A stretch of 51,999 nt of DNA. Source: Sunxiuqinia indica (GTDB taxonomy: Bacteria > Bacteroidota > Bacteroidia > Bacteroidales > Prolixibacteraceae). Below are positions 26,416-35,892 of the stretch, one piece after another (the stretch's first letter is position 1; every line of letters starts with the position of its first letter). The translations under genes were made by a program, and so were the position numbers. The notes below the pieces were generated by a model. The model did not search any database. It was not told the DNA's origin and saw only the letters and a program-made list of their open reading frames with translations. The stretch spans positions 1 through 51,999 of the forward strand of contig NZ_WVEM01000021.1 in the NCBI RefSeq assembly GCF_009847015.1, read 5' to 3'.

Positions 26416-27817
26416 TCAATAGTGTCCGGTAAAAAATTACCGGGCAGTACATTTTGATGAGCTACCCGGTATGTCTATTTTTAAGTTACGACACAAAAAG
26501 ATAGACATGGGTAAAAATACAATTTTTAGCGGACAGCCTATATTTAATCAGCTGTTAACGTTCATTGACAAAAGTGAGATAAGAAAAATAGCGAAACAGC
26601 ACGGAAGTGAACGATATGTAAAGAAGTTTACCACCTACAACCATCTGGTTGTTATTCTTTTCGTGGTTTTCGAGGGGTATCATTCCATTAGGGAAGTAAT
26701 CCTGGGGTTACTGGCCAATGCACATAAACTGTCGCATTTAGGATTGAGTTATTTGGTGAGGCGCAGCACTTTCGCTGAAGCGAACAAGCGCAGGGACAGC
26801 AAGGTATTCGAGGATATTTATATGTCGGTTTACCGAAAGCATTCACGTTTTTTAGCGGACAGCCGGTTAAGGGATAAAGACCTGAAGCGGCTTTATATCA
26901 TGGATTCATCTACCATATCCTTGTTTAAGGACATTCTAAAAGGAGTTGGCCGTAATCCTAAAAATGGCAAGAAGAAAGGCGGGATTAAAGCCCATACGAT
27001 CATCAAAGCCAGTGAAAATGTTCCCTGCTTGGTCAGGTACAGCGAAGCAGCAAGGCACGACCACATGTTTTTACAAGAGGTTGAAGCCCTGCCTTCTGGT
27101 TCAATCATTACCTTTGATAAAGGGTATGTGGATTATCAGCAGTATGAAGCATTTTCAAAAAAAGCAATTTGGTATGTAACCCGGCTAAAAGACAATGCCC
27201 TATATTCAGCGGGTGAAGAATTTGATATCCCAGACCAAGCTGATTCAGGTGTCCTGAAAGACGAAGAAGTAATACTTTATTATGGAGAAAATAAGAAACA
27301 AGAACACCGGGCACGTAGGATCGTTTATTGGGACAACGAAAACGAACGGTTATTTGAGTTCATAACCAATAACTTTGAACTAGCGGCAGAGACAATTGCG
27401 CTCATTTATAAGAAACGCTGGCAAATCGAGATGCTTTTCAAGCAATTGAAACAGAACTTCCCATTAAAATATTTTCTGGGAGACAATGAGAACGCCATTG
27501 AAATACAAATATGGGCAGCCATGCTTGCCAATTTGCTGATCACCTTAGTAAAAAGCAAACTCAAAAGAAGATGGGCATTCTCGAATATGGTTTCTGTTAT
27601 CAGGCAACAATTGATGAATTACATTAATATGTACGCCTTTCTGGAAGCCCCGGAAAAAAGCTGGCTCAAGCTAATCAAAAACGATAGGCACAAATATCGA
27701 AATTCGCTATTCCCCGAAATGGGGGGCTTACTTTTGAAAATGAAATATAGTGATGCTGTGTATCAGAGAATTGAAAAAGAAAAATTATTAATATCCCGGT
27801 TTACCGGACAACAATGA
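26416..27817 (+). mobile_element. Intact IS4-family insertion sequence between sigma and anti-sigma
   Basis: The ends TCAATAGTGTCCGGTAAA (26416-26433) and, reversed, TCATTGTTGTCCGGTAAA (27817-27800) match at 15 of 18 positions. The directly flanking AAAAATA occurs on both sides (26409-26415 and 27818-27824) and is a plausible 7-bp target duplication, though it is low in complexity. The element is about 1.4 kb with one transposase gene. The same right end recurs in the relic at 41108-41237, which supports the boundary chosen. Confidence 0.8.
26507..27817 (+). CDS. IS4-family transposase (DUF4372 + DDE)
   Basis: The 436-residue transposase opens with the DUF4372 region (NTIFSGQPIFNQLLTF) and carries the DDE domain with D133 (IMDSSTISLF), D204 (TFDKGYVDY) and E308. 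E308 lies in the Y-(2)-R-(3)-E-(6)-K signature of the IS4 group (YKKRWQIEMLFKQLK). I start at the ATG at 26507, where family similarity begins; an in-frame ATG at 26471 adds 12 residues. The stop codon lies in the right inverted repeat. No frameshift or missing key residue is seen, so the element may still be active. Confidence 0.93.
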   Translation: MGKNTIFSGQPIFNQLLTFIDKSEIRKIAKQHGSERYVKKFTTYNHLVVILFVVFEGYHSIREVILGLLANAHKLSHLGLSYLVRRSTFAEANKRRDSKVFEDIYMSVYRKHSRFLADSRLRDKDLKRLYIMDSSTISLFKDILKGVGRNPKNGKKKGGIKAHTIIKASENVPCLVRYSEAARHDHMFLQEVEALPSGSIITFDKGYVDYQQYEAFSKKAIWYVTRLKDNALYSAGEEFDIPDQADSGVLKDEEVILYYGENKKQEHRARRIVYWDNENERLFEFITNNFELAAETIALIYKKRWQIEMLFKQLKQNFPLKYFLGDNENAIEIQIWAAMLANLLITLVKSKLKRRWAFSNMVSVIRQQLMNYINMYAFLEAPEKSWLKLIKNDRHKYRNSLFPEMGGLLLKMKYSDAVYQRIEKEKLLISRFTGQQ

Positions 27818-27959
27818 AAAAATATATCTATTCCTCTACCTGCCAGATTGCTTTTTGCATTTTTATTTTTTTCATCTTCATCTATGTGTTTGTACGATCT
27901 GAGTTGTCCTATTAATGAAAGGCCGGGAAATACCCTTTAAAATCCTTGGAAGATCAATA

Positions 27960-28994
27960 ATGACAAACAAAGAATACGATATCGGATTACTGTCTGGCTA
28001 TTTTTCTGGTTTACTTTCTCAAGAAGAGCGATCAGCAGTAGAAGAATGGGGAAACGCCTCAGAAGAAAACCGGGCAATCTTTAAAGAAACAGAAAAGGTT
28101 TATCGGTCCATAAACCTTTTGAAGGAAATGAGGCAATATGATCCTTCCGCGGCCATGCAAAAAGTCAATACAAGAATCAAACTGGAAAAACCAAATAAAA
28201 ACTTCATTTATTATTGGCAACGTGTTGCAGCAATTTTATTGCTTCCAATCCTGATATTTGGAGGCATTTACTTCTACCAAAAGAACGTTCCAGAAAAAAA
28301 TACCATCGTCTGGCAAACGTTTAGCACTCCACCAGGTGTCAAGTCACAAATACAGCTTCCGGATGGAACCGGAGTCTGGCTAAATTCCGGGGCCAAATTG
28401 ACATACCCCTCTGCTTTCATTGAAGGAGAGCGACACGTTAAGCTTTTAGGAGAAGCCTTTTTCGAGGTTGCCAAAGATAAAAAGCATCCTTTTAAAGTGA
28501 ACCTGGGTAAGATCGGAGTTGAGGTAGTGGGAACGAAATTCAATATCGCTAACTATCAGGAAGAAAACCGGACTGAGGTTGTCCTGACCGAGGGAAAAGT
28601 GAAATTGTATAAAAATGATATCGATAAAAATCCGGTCATTACGGAAATGAAACCCGGGCAACGAGCCATTTACGAAAAGCCAAATAACAAACTTTCATTA
28701 CACCCAGTAGATACGGACAAGTACACTTCCTGGATTGAAGGACGTATAGTCTTCAGGGACGATACCATGGATGAGGTCGTTCGCAAACTGGATCGTTGGT
28801 TTAACGTGAAAATCAAGATTGCCACCCCGGAAATCAAAACCTATGTGTACACCGGAACATTTAGGCATGAAACAATCACCCAGATTCTGAATTTACTTAA
28901 AAAGACTTCGCCAATAGAATATACAATGATTCCAAGTGAAAAACTGGATGATGGCAGTTACGAAAGACAACGAATAATATTAACTAAAAAATAA
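27960..28994 (+). CDS. FecR-type anti-sigma factor of PUL 2
   Basis: The 344-residue anti-sigma factor has an N-terminal cytoplasmic part (LLSGYFSGLLSQEERSAVEEW), a transmembrane helix (about 86-106), the FecR domain (QLPDGTGVWLNSGAKLTYPS, LLGEAFFEVAKDKKHPF, VEVVGTKFNI) and the C-terminal STN-like module (VVRKLDRWFNVKIKI). The ATG at 27960 is preferred; the frame is open from an ATG at 27915. The partner sigma gene ends more than 1.5 kb upstream because of the IS, so the two can no longer share the original short intergenic region. Confidence 0.92.
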   Translation: MTNKEYDIGLLSGYFSGLLSQEERSAVEEWGNASEENRAIFKETEKVYRSINLLKEMRQYDPSAAMQKVNTRIKLEKPNKNFIYYWQRVAAILLLPILIFGGIYFYQKNVPEKNTIVWQTFSTPPGVKSQIQLPDGTGVWLNSGAKLTYPSAFIEGERHVKLLGEAFFEVAKDKKHPFKVNLGKIGVEVVGTKFNIANYQEENRTEVVLTEGKVKLYKNDIDKNPVITEMKPGQRAIYEKPNNKLSLHPVDTDKYTSWIEGRIVFRDDTMDEVVRKLDRWFNVKIKIATPEIKTYVYTGTFRHETITQILNLLKKTSPIEYTMIPSEKLDDGSYERQRIILTKK

Positions 28995-29021
28995 ACGATG
29001 AAGTAATTCAAGCCTAAAACA

Positions 29022-29053
29022 AAGAGGAGAAATGTTTCCCCATCTCCCCTCTT
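29022..29053 (+). promoter_or_regulatory. Hairpin in the fecR-susC leader of PUL 2
   Basis: AAGAGGAGA pairs with TCTCCCCTCTT apart from a two-base bulge, about 60 bases before susC. It is followed at 29062-29074 by a second inverted repeat GGCCATTATGGCC. The position and the purine-rich left arm match the hairpin at 15958 in PUL 1. Confidence 0.4.
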
Positions 29054-29112
29054 ACAATTCTGGCCATTATGGCCTAATGAACTGATTTGTTAATATAAAA
29101 CATGACAAACTT

Positions 29113-32100
29113 ATGAAAAAAAAACAATTTTTAATTGTTTCCGGGTTCACTATAACCAGGAAATCAAAGTTATTTTTAACTATGAGACTAACATTACTAG
29201 CTATTCTCTTATCGGTGTTTCAGGGATTTGCGCTAAACTCCTATTCACAAAACACCAGATTGACACTCAAAATGGAAAATGCAACCATCAAGCAAGTGTT
29301 AAACTCAATTGAAGAACAAACTGACTTCTTCTTTCTTTACAACAGCAAATTGATCGATGTGGAGCAGAAAGTTTCCATAGATGTACCAGGTCAAAACATT
29401 AATAATGTATTGGATCAATTATTTGCAGGTACAGATATACAATATGAAATTCTAGACCGACAGATCATTTTGTCGAACCGCAACCAAATCAATGCACAGG
29501 CTGGATCGACCAATGTCAAAGGGAGGGTAACCGACGATTCGAGCGAACCACTTCCCGGTGTGACCGTCGTAGTGAAAGGAACAACCTATGGAACCATCAC
29601 AGATATCGATGGCTATTATCAATTAAACAATCTTCCTCCAAATGCCATTTTGGTATTTTCGTTCGTAGGAATGCGTACGATTGAACTCCCGGCAGACCGT
29701 TCCGTTATAAATGTCAAATTGGATGCCGAAACCATTGGGCTGGATGAAGTGGTCGCTATTGGTTATGGAACCATGAAAAAAGCGGATGTAACCAGCTCGG
29801 TAGCATCTGTAAAACAAGACGATTTTGTAAAAGCAACCGTAAAAAATGCCGGACAGTTATTGCAAGGTAAAGTTGCCGGCCTTACAATTGCTTCGTCTAG
29901 TGGTGATCCAACAAGTGGAGTGGCTGTATTATTAAGGGGAAATACGACAATTCTTGGAGCCAATACCACACCGTTAATACTTATCGATGGTATTCCAGGT
30001 GATTTGAATACTGTAGCACCCGAAGACATTGAATCGATCGATGTGCTAAAAGACGGTTCCGCAGCAGCAATCTATGGGGTGCGTGGTAACAACGGGGTCA
30101 TACTAATACAAACAAAAAGGTTCAAGGCCGGAGAAATTAGTTCTATAGAATATAGTACTCAGTTAAGTACACAAAGAATTGCTCGAAAATTAGACATGCT
30201 TACTGCAGAGGATTACATACAACAAATAGCAGACGGTACCCGTGGTGCATCGTGGGATAATGGTTACTCAACAGATTGGTTTAAAGAAGCGACACAAAAA
30301 CCATTTTCGCAGGTGCATAATTTAACATTTAAAGGAGGAAATGTTAAAACTAACTATTTGTTTAATTTTAATTACAAGTCTTCCAACGGGATTATTAAAA
30401 AATCAGACAATGATCTATTTAATGGCAGAGTGGATATCGTACATAACATGTTTGATGGCAAACTTAAGCTAAATTTTGGAATCATTGGAAGACAAAATAC
30501 TTATACCACTACCGGAGATGGGTACAGTTTTGATGGATGGATTTACAGGCAGATGATGACTCAAAACCCAACATCTCCAATTAAAGATGATAATGGAAAC
30601 TGGTTTCAGGAAGGTATTTTTGACTATGATAATCCATTGGCACGATTATATGAAAGTGATGGACGGAATAAGTCACAATATACAAGATATACGACACAAG
30701 TCAATTATAACCCAATTAATGGATTGAATTTAAGTGCAAACGTTGCCTATGACAAATACAATCAATCAAGAGGTTATTCCGAGACGAAAAAACATATTAC
30801 CACGATTCGGGATGGAAGAAACGGTTATGCATCTATCGGAAATGATGAAAATATCTATCGGTTTTTAGAACTTATCGCAGAATACAAAAAAAACATCAAA
30901 AACCATAATTTTTCCATATTAGGAGGTTATGGATATCAGGAAAATGAGTGGTTAAATTCTTCAATGAATAATTATGACTTTGCAACTGATGTATTTGGAT
31001 ATGCAAATATTGGAGCTGGGAAAGCATTAGCCGAAGGTCGGGCACAAATGTCAAGTAGCAGAGGTACTACCAACCTCATAAGCTTCTTTAGTCGTGGAAC
31101 CTACAGTTACAAAGACAAATATTTGTTAATGGTCAGTGTTAGGCACGAAGCGGCAAGTCAACTTTACGGCACAAAAAAGCCTTGGGGTACATTTCCTGCT
31201 GTTTCAATTGGCTGGAGAATCAACGAAGAATCTTTTATGAAAAGTGCTTCATTTATGGACATTCTTAAATTAAGGGCAGGTTATGGTGTAACAGGTAATC
31301 CTCCCATGGACTCATTTTTGGGAGTAGCAACACTCAACTATGCTGATTATTATTTGATTAATGGTAATTGGATCCGCTCACTTGTGCCTTCTCAAAACCC
31401 AAACCCAAACTTGAGATGGGAAGAAAAAAAGGAGTATAATATAGGCTTGGATTATGGATTCTTTGGTAATAGATTGTATGGAAGTATCGATTTATATAAT
31501 CGAAGAATCGACGGATTGTTATATGATTATCAAGTTCCTAGTCCTCCAAACATTTATACATCTACCAGGGTTAACGTAGGTGTAATGGAAAATAAAGGAG
31601 TTGAATTGGACATGTCATATGTTCCTGTGAAAAAGCCTGATTTAAATTGGACTGTACAGGTACTATTTTCAACAAATTCAAACAAACTGGTTAGTCTATC
31701 AAATGACCTATATAAGCTAGATACTAATTATTTCACTGCAGGAAGCACAGATATACCAATTCAGACATTTACCCATATTGTAGAAATTGGTAAAGAAATC
31801 GGTAATTTTTATGGATACAAAGTAGTCGATATAACTGAAGATGGGAAATGGATGTATGAAAACAAGGAGGGGGAGATTGTTGATTATGACAATTTTAACA
31901 GAGGTTTTGATGATAAAAAGGTTATTGGCAATGGTATTCCCAAGTTCTATGCATCTTTGAATAACACTATTAAATACAAGAATTTTGATTTGGGAATTAC
32001 GATGAGAGGAGCCTTTGACTTTCAAATCATTAATTTTCAAAGAATGTATTATGAAAATACCGGAGAAGAAAGGTATAACCGTTTAAAGTCTGCTTATAAT

Positions 32101-32403
32101 AAAATTTATGGCAAGGCGGTATTAAACAAAAATATGCCACTTGAATTTAACAGTTACTATGTAGAGGATGGTGATTTCTGGAAGATTGATAATATCACCT
32201 TGGGATATAATTTGAAGTCTATTAATTCAAAATTTATTCATTCAGCCAGAGTTTATTTATCTAGCCTAAATACCTTTACAATTACAGGTTATAAAGGAAT
32301 TGATCCTGAAGTGAACTGGACAGGACTAGATCCTGGCATAGATAACCGGGATAAATATCCAACCACGCGTACCATTACTTTGGGACTTAATGTAAACTTC
32401 TAA
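29113..32403 (+). CDS. SusC-like TonB-dependent receptor with STN domain (PUL 2)
   Basis: The 1096-residue outer-membrane receptor has a signal sequence (to about NSYSQ), an STN domain (about 53-121, with ATIKQVLNSIEEQTDFFFLY), a carboxypeptidase-regulatory-like domain (VTDDSSEPLPGVTVVVKG), a TonB-box-like segment (GLDEVVAIGYG), the plug (PLILIDGIPGD, IYGVRGNNGVI) and a barrel ending in TLGLNVNF. The start is preceded by GACAAACTT and followed by an A-run, nearly the same as at the PUL 1 susC start. Signal transfer to FecR at 27960 is expected from the STN domain. susD follows at once. Confidence 0.96.
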   Translation: MKKKQFLIVSGFTITRKSKLFLTMRLTLLAILLSVFQGFALNSYSQNTRLTLKMENATIKQVLNSIEEQTDFFFLYNSKLIDVEQKVSIDVPGQNINNVLDQLFAGTDIQYEILDRQIILSNRNQINAQAGSTNVKGRVTDDSSEPLPGVTVVVKGTTYGTITDIDGYYQLNNLPPNAILVFSFVGMRTIELPADRSVINVKLDAETIGLDEVVAIGYGTMKKADVTSSVASVKQDDFVKATVKNAGQLLQGKVAGLTIASSSGDPTSGVAVLLRGNTTILGANTTPLILIDGIPGDLNTVAPEDIESIDVLKDGSAAAIYGVRGNNGVILIQTKRFKAGEISSIEYSTQLSTQRIARKLDMLTAEDYIQQIADGTRGASWDNGYSTDWFKEATQKPFSQVHNLTFKGGNVKTNYLFNFNYKSSNGIIKKSDNDLFNGRVDIVHNMFDGKLKLNFGIIGRQNTYTTTGDGYSFDGWIYRQMMTQNPTSPIKDDNGNWFQEGIFDYDNPLARLYESDGRNKSQYTRYTTQVNYNPINGLNLSANVAYDKYNQSRGYSETKKHITTIRDGRNGYASIGNDENIYRFLELIAEYKKNIKNHNFSILGGYGYQENEWLNSSMNNYDFATDVFGYANIGAGKALAEGRAQMSSSRGTTNLISFFSRGTYSYKDKYLLMVSVRHEAASQLYGTKKPWGTFPAVSIGWRINEESFMKSASFMDILKLRAGYGVTGNPPMDSFLGVATLNYADYYLINGNWIRSLVPSQNPNPNLRWEEKKEYNIGLDYGFFGNRLYGSIDLYNRRIDGLLYDYQVPSPPNIYTSTRVNVGVMENKGVELDMSYVPVKKPDLNWTVQVLFSTNSNKLVSLSNDLYKLDTNYFTAGSTDIPIQTFTHIVEIGKEIGNFYGYKVVDITEDGKWMYENKEGEIVDYDNFNRGFDDKKVIGNGIPKFYASLNNTIKYKNFDLGITMRGAFDFQIINFQRMYYENTGEERYNRLKSAYNKIYGKAVLNKNMPLEFNSYYVEDGDFWKIDNITLGYNLKSINSKFIHSARVYLSSLNTFTITGYKGIDPEVNWTGLDPGIDNRDKYPTTRTITLGLNVNF

Positions 32404-32417
32404 AATTGGCTACAATT

Positions 32418-34043
32418 ATGAAAGCAACAAAATTATTAATCATACTATCATTCCTTGGAGTGATTAGCTGTACCGAACTTGAAGATAAAAGCTACGATAT
32501 CATTGTAGCAGAGCAATTCAATGCATCGCCAGATGATATTGGGTCATTAATTGCATCAGCATACGTACCCTGGCGAAATTTATTTAATAAATGGCAAAGT
32601 TATTTCTGGGCACAGGAAATCTGCACGGATGAATTGTTAATTCCTAAACGTCCATGGGGATGGGTTGATGATGGTGGTTACAGAAGGTTTCATTATCACC
32701 AATGGACAGCTGAAGATGCCATTATATCCGAATGTTGGCAAAGGGCATTTAATGGAATTACAACCACCAATAGGGTAATATATCAGATAGAAAATGACCT
32801 GATACCTATCGGAGATTTCAAAACATCTGCTTTGGCGGAGTTAAAAGTACTCAGGGCCTCCTACTATTGGGTATTGTGTGACATGTATGGAAATGTTCCC
32901 ATAATTACCACTTTTGATGTCCCTGCAAATTACCTGCCAGAACAAAATACCAGAAAAGAAGTATTTGATTTTATCATCAAAGAGGTAACTGACAATATAA
33001 ATGATTTAAGCGATAAAAATGATCAAACGACCTACGGTAGGATGAATCAATGGGTGGCTCACGCCTTGTTGGCAAAGCTGTATTTGAATGCGGAGGTGTA
33101 TACAGGGCAAGCCATGTGGGATAAATGTATCGCTGAATGCAATGCTGTAATAAATTCAGATGAATATCAATTAGAAACTAACCAAAAAAATGTATTTGTT
33201 ACGAATAATGAAAACTCCAAAGAAATTATCTGGGCTTTTGTTTATGACGATAAATACCTGGTTCAATATTGGGATGATTGGAATGCATTTGATCATCATA
33301 TGCAAACATTGCCGCAGGAAATGCAAGCAACATATAATTTAGTAAATTCTCCTTGGGGAGGTATTTGTGCAATCCCTCAATTTATAAATACCTTTGACAA
33401 AGAAGATGATGCGCGCTATAAAGAAAACTGGATCAAAGGCGTTCAATATTCTTCGAATGGTGAAGTTCTGATTGTCCAAAATGGAGCACAAAAAGGACAA
33501 GTACTTAATCTTGTGAATGAAGTTCCTGCTGTTGATACCACAGAAGCTTGCCATGGGTTACGACTTGGAAAATTTGAATATGCAATGGGATCTACTGCAA
33601 TCCTAAATAATGACTTTCCATTCTTCCGCTATGCGGATATCTTAATGATGAAAGCAGAATGTTTGTTAAGAAAGGGACAAGCGGATGAAGCAGCACAACT
33701 AGTTACCCAATTAAGGGATAGAAGCTTTAAAAGTAGTCCTGAGAAAGCAATTGTAACAGGTAGTGAATTAATGCAAGGCAGTTCATATGACTATGGGAGA
33801 AGGGATGTTCATGGAACGACCGAAGAAGGTGGAACCGACGTACAATACGGCAGGTTCTTAGATGAACTGGGATATGAATTTTTCGAAGAAGCACATCGCC
33901 GTCAGGATTTAATCCGTTTTGGGGTATTCACAAAAAAATCATGGCTCTCTCACGAACCTAAAGGTGATTACAGGACTTTGTATCCTATTCCTCAGGTTGA
34001 AATCAATAAAAACTCAAATTTGCAACAAAACCCGGGTTATTAA
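32418..34043 (+). CDS. SusD-like glycan-binding lipoprotein (PUL 2)
   Basis: The 541-residue surface lipoprotein has lipobox Cys18 (LGVISC). Its SusD landmarks are LKVLRASYYWVLCDMYGNVPIIT, FFRYADILMMKAECLLRKG and EFFEEAHRRQDLIRFGVF, and it ends in NLQQNPGY. The ATG at 32418 is chosen over the in-frame TTG at 32406, since it starts the signal peptide. It lies 14 bases after susC and is followed by a strong terminator. Together with SusC it would capture and import oligosaccharides, probably galactose/arabinose-based given the downstream enzymes. Confidence 0.95.
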   Translation: MKATKLLIILSFLGVISCTELEDKSYDIIVAEQFNASPDDIGSLIASAYVPWRNLFNKWQSYFWAQEICTDELLIPKRPWGWVDDGGYRRFHYHQWTAEDAIISECWQRAFNGITTTNRVIYQIENDLIPIGDFKTSALAELKVLRASYYWVLCDMYGNVPIITTFDVPANYLPEQNTRKEVFDFIIKEVTDNINDLSDKNDQTTYGRMNQWVAHALLAKLYLNAEVYTGQAMWDKCIAECNAVINSDEYQLETNQKNVFVTNNENSKEIIWAFVYDDKYLVQYWDDWNAFDHHMQTLPQEMQATYNLVNSPWGGICAIPQFINTFDKEDDARYKENWIKGVQYSSNGEVLIVQNGAQKGQVLNLVNEVPAVDTTEACHGLRLGKFEYAMGSTAILNNDFPFFRYADILMMKAECLLRKGQADEAAQLVTQLRDRSFKSSPEKAIVTGSELMQGSSYDYGRRDVHGTTEEGGTDVQYGRFLDELGYEFFEEAHRRQDLIRFGVFTKKSWLSHEPKGDYRTLYPIPQVEINKNSNLQQNPGY

Positions 34044-34063
34044 TAAATCATAATTATTGAATT

Positions 34064-34102
34064 TAGTGAGGAACAAACTTGACTGTTCCTCACTACTTAT
34101 TT
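34064..34102 (+). terminator. Terminator after susD of PUL 2
   Basis: A perfect 12-bp stem TAGTGAGGAACA / TGTTCCTCACTA with an eight-base loop is followed by CTTATTTTC. Confidence 0.75.
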
Positions 34103-34141
34103 TCTGAATAAAAGAAATAGCTTAACATCAAATTAATTAAC

Positions 34142-35518
34142 ATGAAATATTCAAGCCAATTTTTATTGTTTTTTTTAATGGTCTTCTTCATGTCTTGTAA
34201 AAATGAAAACAAGATAAAAGCAGAACCATTTAAAGAAGGTGAATTTAAAACCTGGGCACAAACACCTCCAATGGGTTGGAACAGTTGGGACTGTTATGGG
34301 TCAACAGTTGAAGAGCATGAAGTAAAAGCCAATGCTGATTATTTGGCTGAAAATCTAAAAGAATACGGTTGGGAATACATTGTAGTTGATATTCGCTGGT
34401 TTGTGGAAAACGATAAAGCCGGCGGTTACAACCAAACCGATCCGCACTACATGATTGATGAATACGGCCGTTACCAACCTGCAATCAACCGTTTTCCTTC
34501 TGCCAAAGATGGCAGGGGATTTAAAGAATTGGCCGAATACATACACAGTAAAGACCTGAAATTCGGGATTCACATCATGCGGGGCATCCCAGGGGTGGCG
34601 GTTGAAAATAGATTGCCAATAAAAGGAACTGATGGGATTACGGCCGATCAAATTTATTCAACTAAACAGCAATGTGTGTGGTTGAAGGACAACTATACCA
34701 TTGTTGCTGATAAACCTGGTGCACAGGAATACTATAATTCCATCTTTGATATGTACGCCGATTGGGGTGTCGATTTTGTAAAAGTTGATGATCTTTCCCG
34801 TCCGTATCACCAAGGTGAAATCGAATTAATTCGTAATGCTATTGATCAATGTGGTCGGCCCATTGTGTTAAGTACTTCACCTGGCGAAACACCAGTTGAA
34901 AAGGCTGACCATGTCCGTAATCATGCAAATATGTGGCGTATGGTTGATGATGTTTGGGATACCTGGCCGCATATTACTCATTTAATGGATGTTTGTCAGA
35001 AATGGTATCCATATATTGCTCCTGGTACCTGGCCCGATTGTGATATGATACCGCTGGGACGCATATCGATTCGTGGTGAAAGAAGTGAAGATCGCATGAC
35101 CCGATTGACGCATGATGAACAATATACACTAATGACTTTATTTACAATTTTTAAATCACCACTTTTCTTTGGCGGCGACCTTCCAAGTAATGATGAGTTT
35201 ACGCTTTCTTTGCTTACAAATGCGGATGTACTAAAAATGCATTGTGAAGGAACGGACGTCCATCAGCTTTTCCAAAAAGATGGTAAATTAGCCATTACTT
35301 CACGGAACCCCAATACTGGGGATATTTACCTTGCTATTTTCAATATTTCCGATAGCGAATCGCCAATTAGGGTATCGGTAAATTTGGAAGATTTGGGGGT
35401 GAAAGGAAGCAGTTTGGTAAGTAACATGTGGACCGGTGAAAATTTGGGGCAGGTGGAAGAAACATTTGGACAGGAGTTGCCAGCCCATGCTTGCGGTTTA
35501 TTTAAATTCAACCACTAA
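34142..35518 (+). CDS. GH27 lipoprotein, alpha-galactosidase or beta-L-arabinopyranosidase
   Basis: The 458-residue lipoprotein (lipobox Cys19, FFMSC) carries a GH27 barrel. It opens with PPMGWNSWDCYG and has the nucleophile in KVDD (D216) and the probable acid/base D270 in WRMVDDVWD. A short C-terminal beta domain begins near residue 370. GH27 enzymes remove terminal alpha-D-galactose; some members prefer beta-L-arabinopyranose, which has the same ring geometry and occurs in arabinogalactan. A choice between these cannot be made by eye. It lies between the susD terminator and a stub of another susD gene. Confidence 0.92.
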   Translation: MKYSSQFLLFFLMVFFMSCKNENKIKAEPFKEGEFKTWAQTPPMGWNSWDCYGSTVEEHEVKANADYLAENLKEYGWEYIVVDIRWFVENDKAGGYNQTDPHYMIDEYGRYQPAINRFPSAKDGRGFKELAEYIHSKDLKFGIHIMRGIPGVAVENRLPIKGTDGITADQIYSTKQQCVWLKDNYTIVADKPGAQEYYNSIFDMYADWGVDFVKVDDLSRPYHQGEIELIRNAIDQCGRPIVLSTSPGETPVEKADHVRNHANMWRMVDDVWDTWPHITHLMDVCQKWYPYIAPGTWPDCDMIPLGRISIRGERSEDRMTRLTHDEQYTLMTLFTIFKSPLFFGGDLPSNDEFTLSLLTNADVLKMHCEGTDVHQLFQKDGKLAITSRNPNTGDIYLAIFNISDSESPIRVSVNLEDLGVKGSSLVSNMWTGENLGQVEETFGQELPAHACGLFKFNH

Positions 35519-35530
35519 TCAACTTGTATC

Positions 35531-35593
35531 ATGTCACACTATGCAATTGAATTGATGAAGAACACGAATTTGCAACAAAACCCAGGCTACTAA
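35531..35593 (+). pseudogene. 3' stub of a lost susD gene
   Basis: A short frame ends in ELMKNTNLQQNPGY followed by TAA. This is the conserved C-terminus of SusD proteins (compare NKNSNLQQNPGY at the end of the susD at 32418 and NLTQNPGY at 20990). Only about 15 residues are recognisable. Like both intact susD genes, it is followed closely by a strong terminator (35610-35647). It appears to be what remains of a second susD after a deletion or replacement. Confidence 0.65.
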
Positions 35594-35609
35594 TTTAGTT
35601 ACTCAATAA

Positions 35610-35656
35610 AAAAGCGAAGTTCATTTCTAAAAACGAACTTCGCTTTTCATCTTTTT
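35610..35656 (+). terminator. Terminator following the susD stub
   Basis: A perfect 13-bp stem AAAAGCGAAGTTC / GAACTTCGCTTTT with a 12-base loop is followed by a T-run. The AAGTTC/GAACTT core is shared with the terminator at 21008. Confidence 0.8.
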
Positions 35657-35892
35657 TAGAACAAACTAACTTGATGAATGATCATCAAAACTAACAATCA
35701 CGTAATAATTCTTTTATCAATTCGATACAGAGCATATAAATTACACTCTCTGCTGTATTTCTTAAAAATGGATTTTAATCGCAGAGCCATCTTTGTTTAA
35801 AAGTATTTTTTTACTTTAATTTTATTGTAGCCAAAATTTTTGGTTTTAACAGAAAATCAAGGCTGCCACTCAACGACTAATAACTATTAACA
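35657..35892. other. Intergenic region before the GH31 gene
   Basis: An inverted repeat TTGATGA / TCATCAA spaced by four bases lies at about 35671-35688. The rest is AT-rich with T-runs and presumably holds the promoter of the GH31-GH127 pair, but I could not place convincing -33 and -7 boxes. Confidence 0.35.

Noticed and set aside
27814-27915. 33-codon hydrophobic frame starting inside the IS right end and ending at fecR
   Set aside because: Its start codon is supplied by the insertion sequence, so it did not exist before the insertion; most likely it is ordinary AT-rich intergenic DNA.
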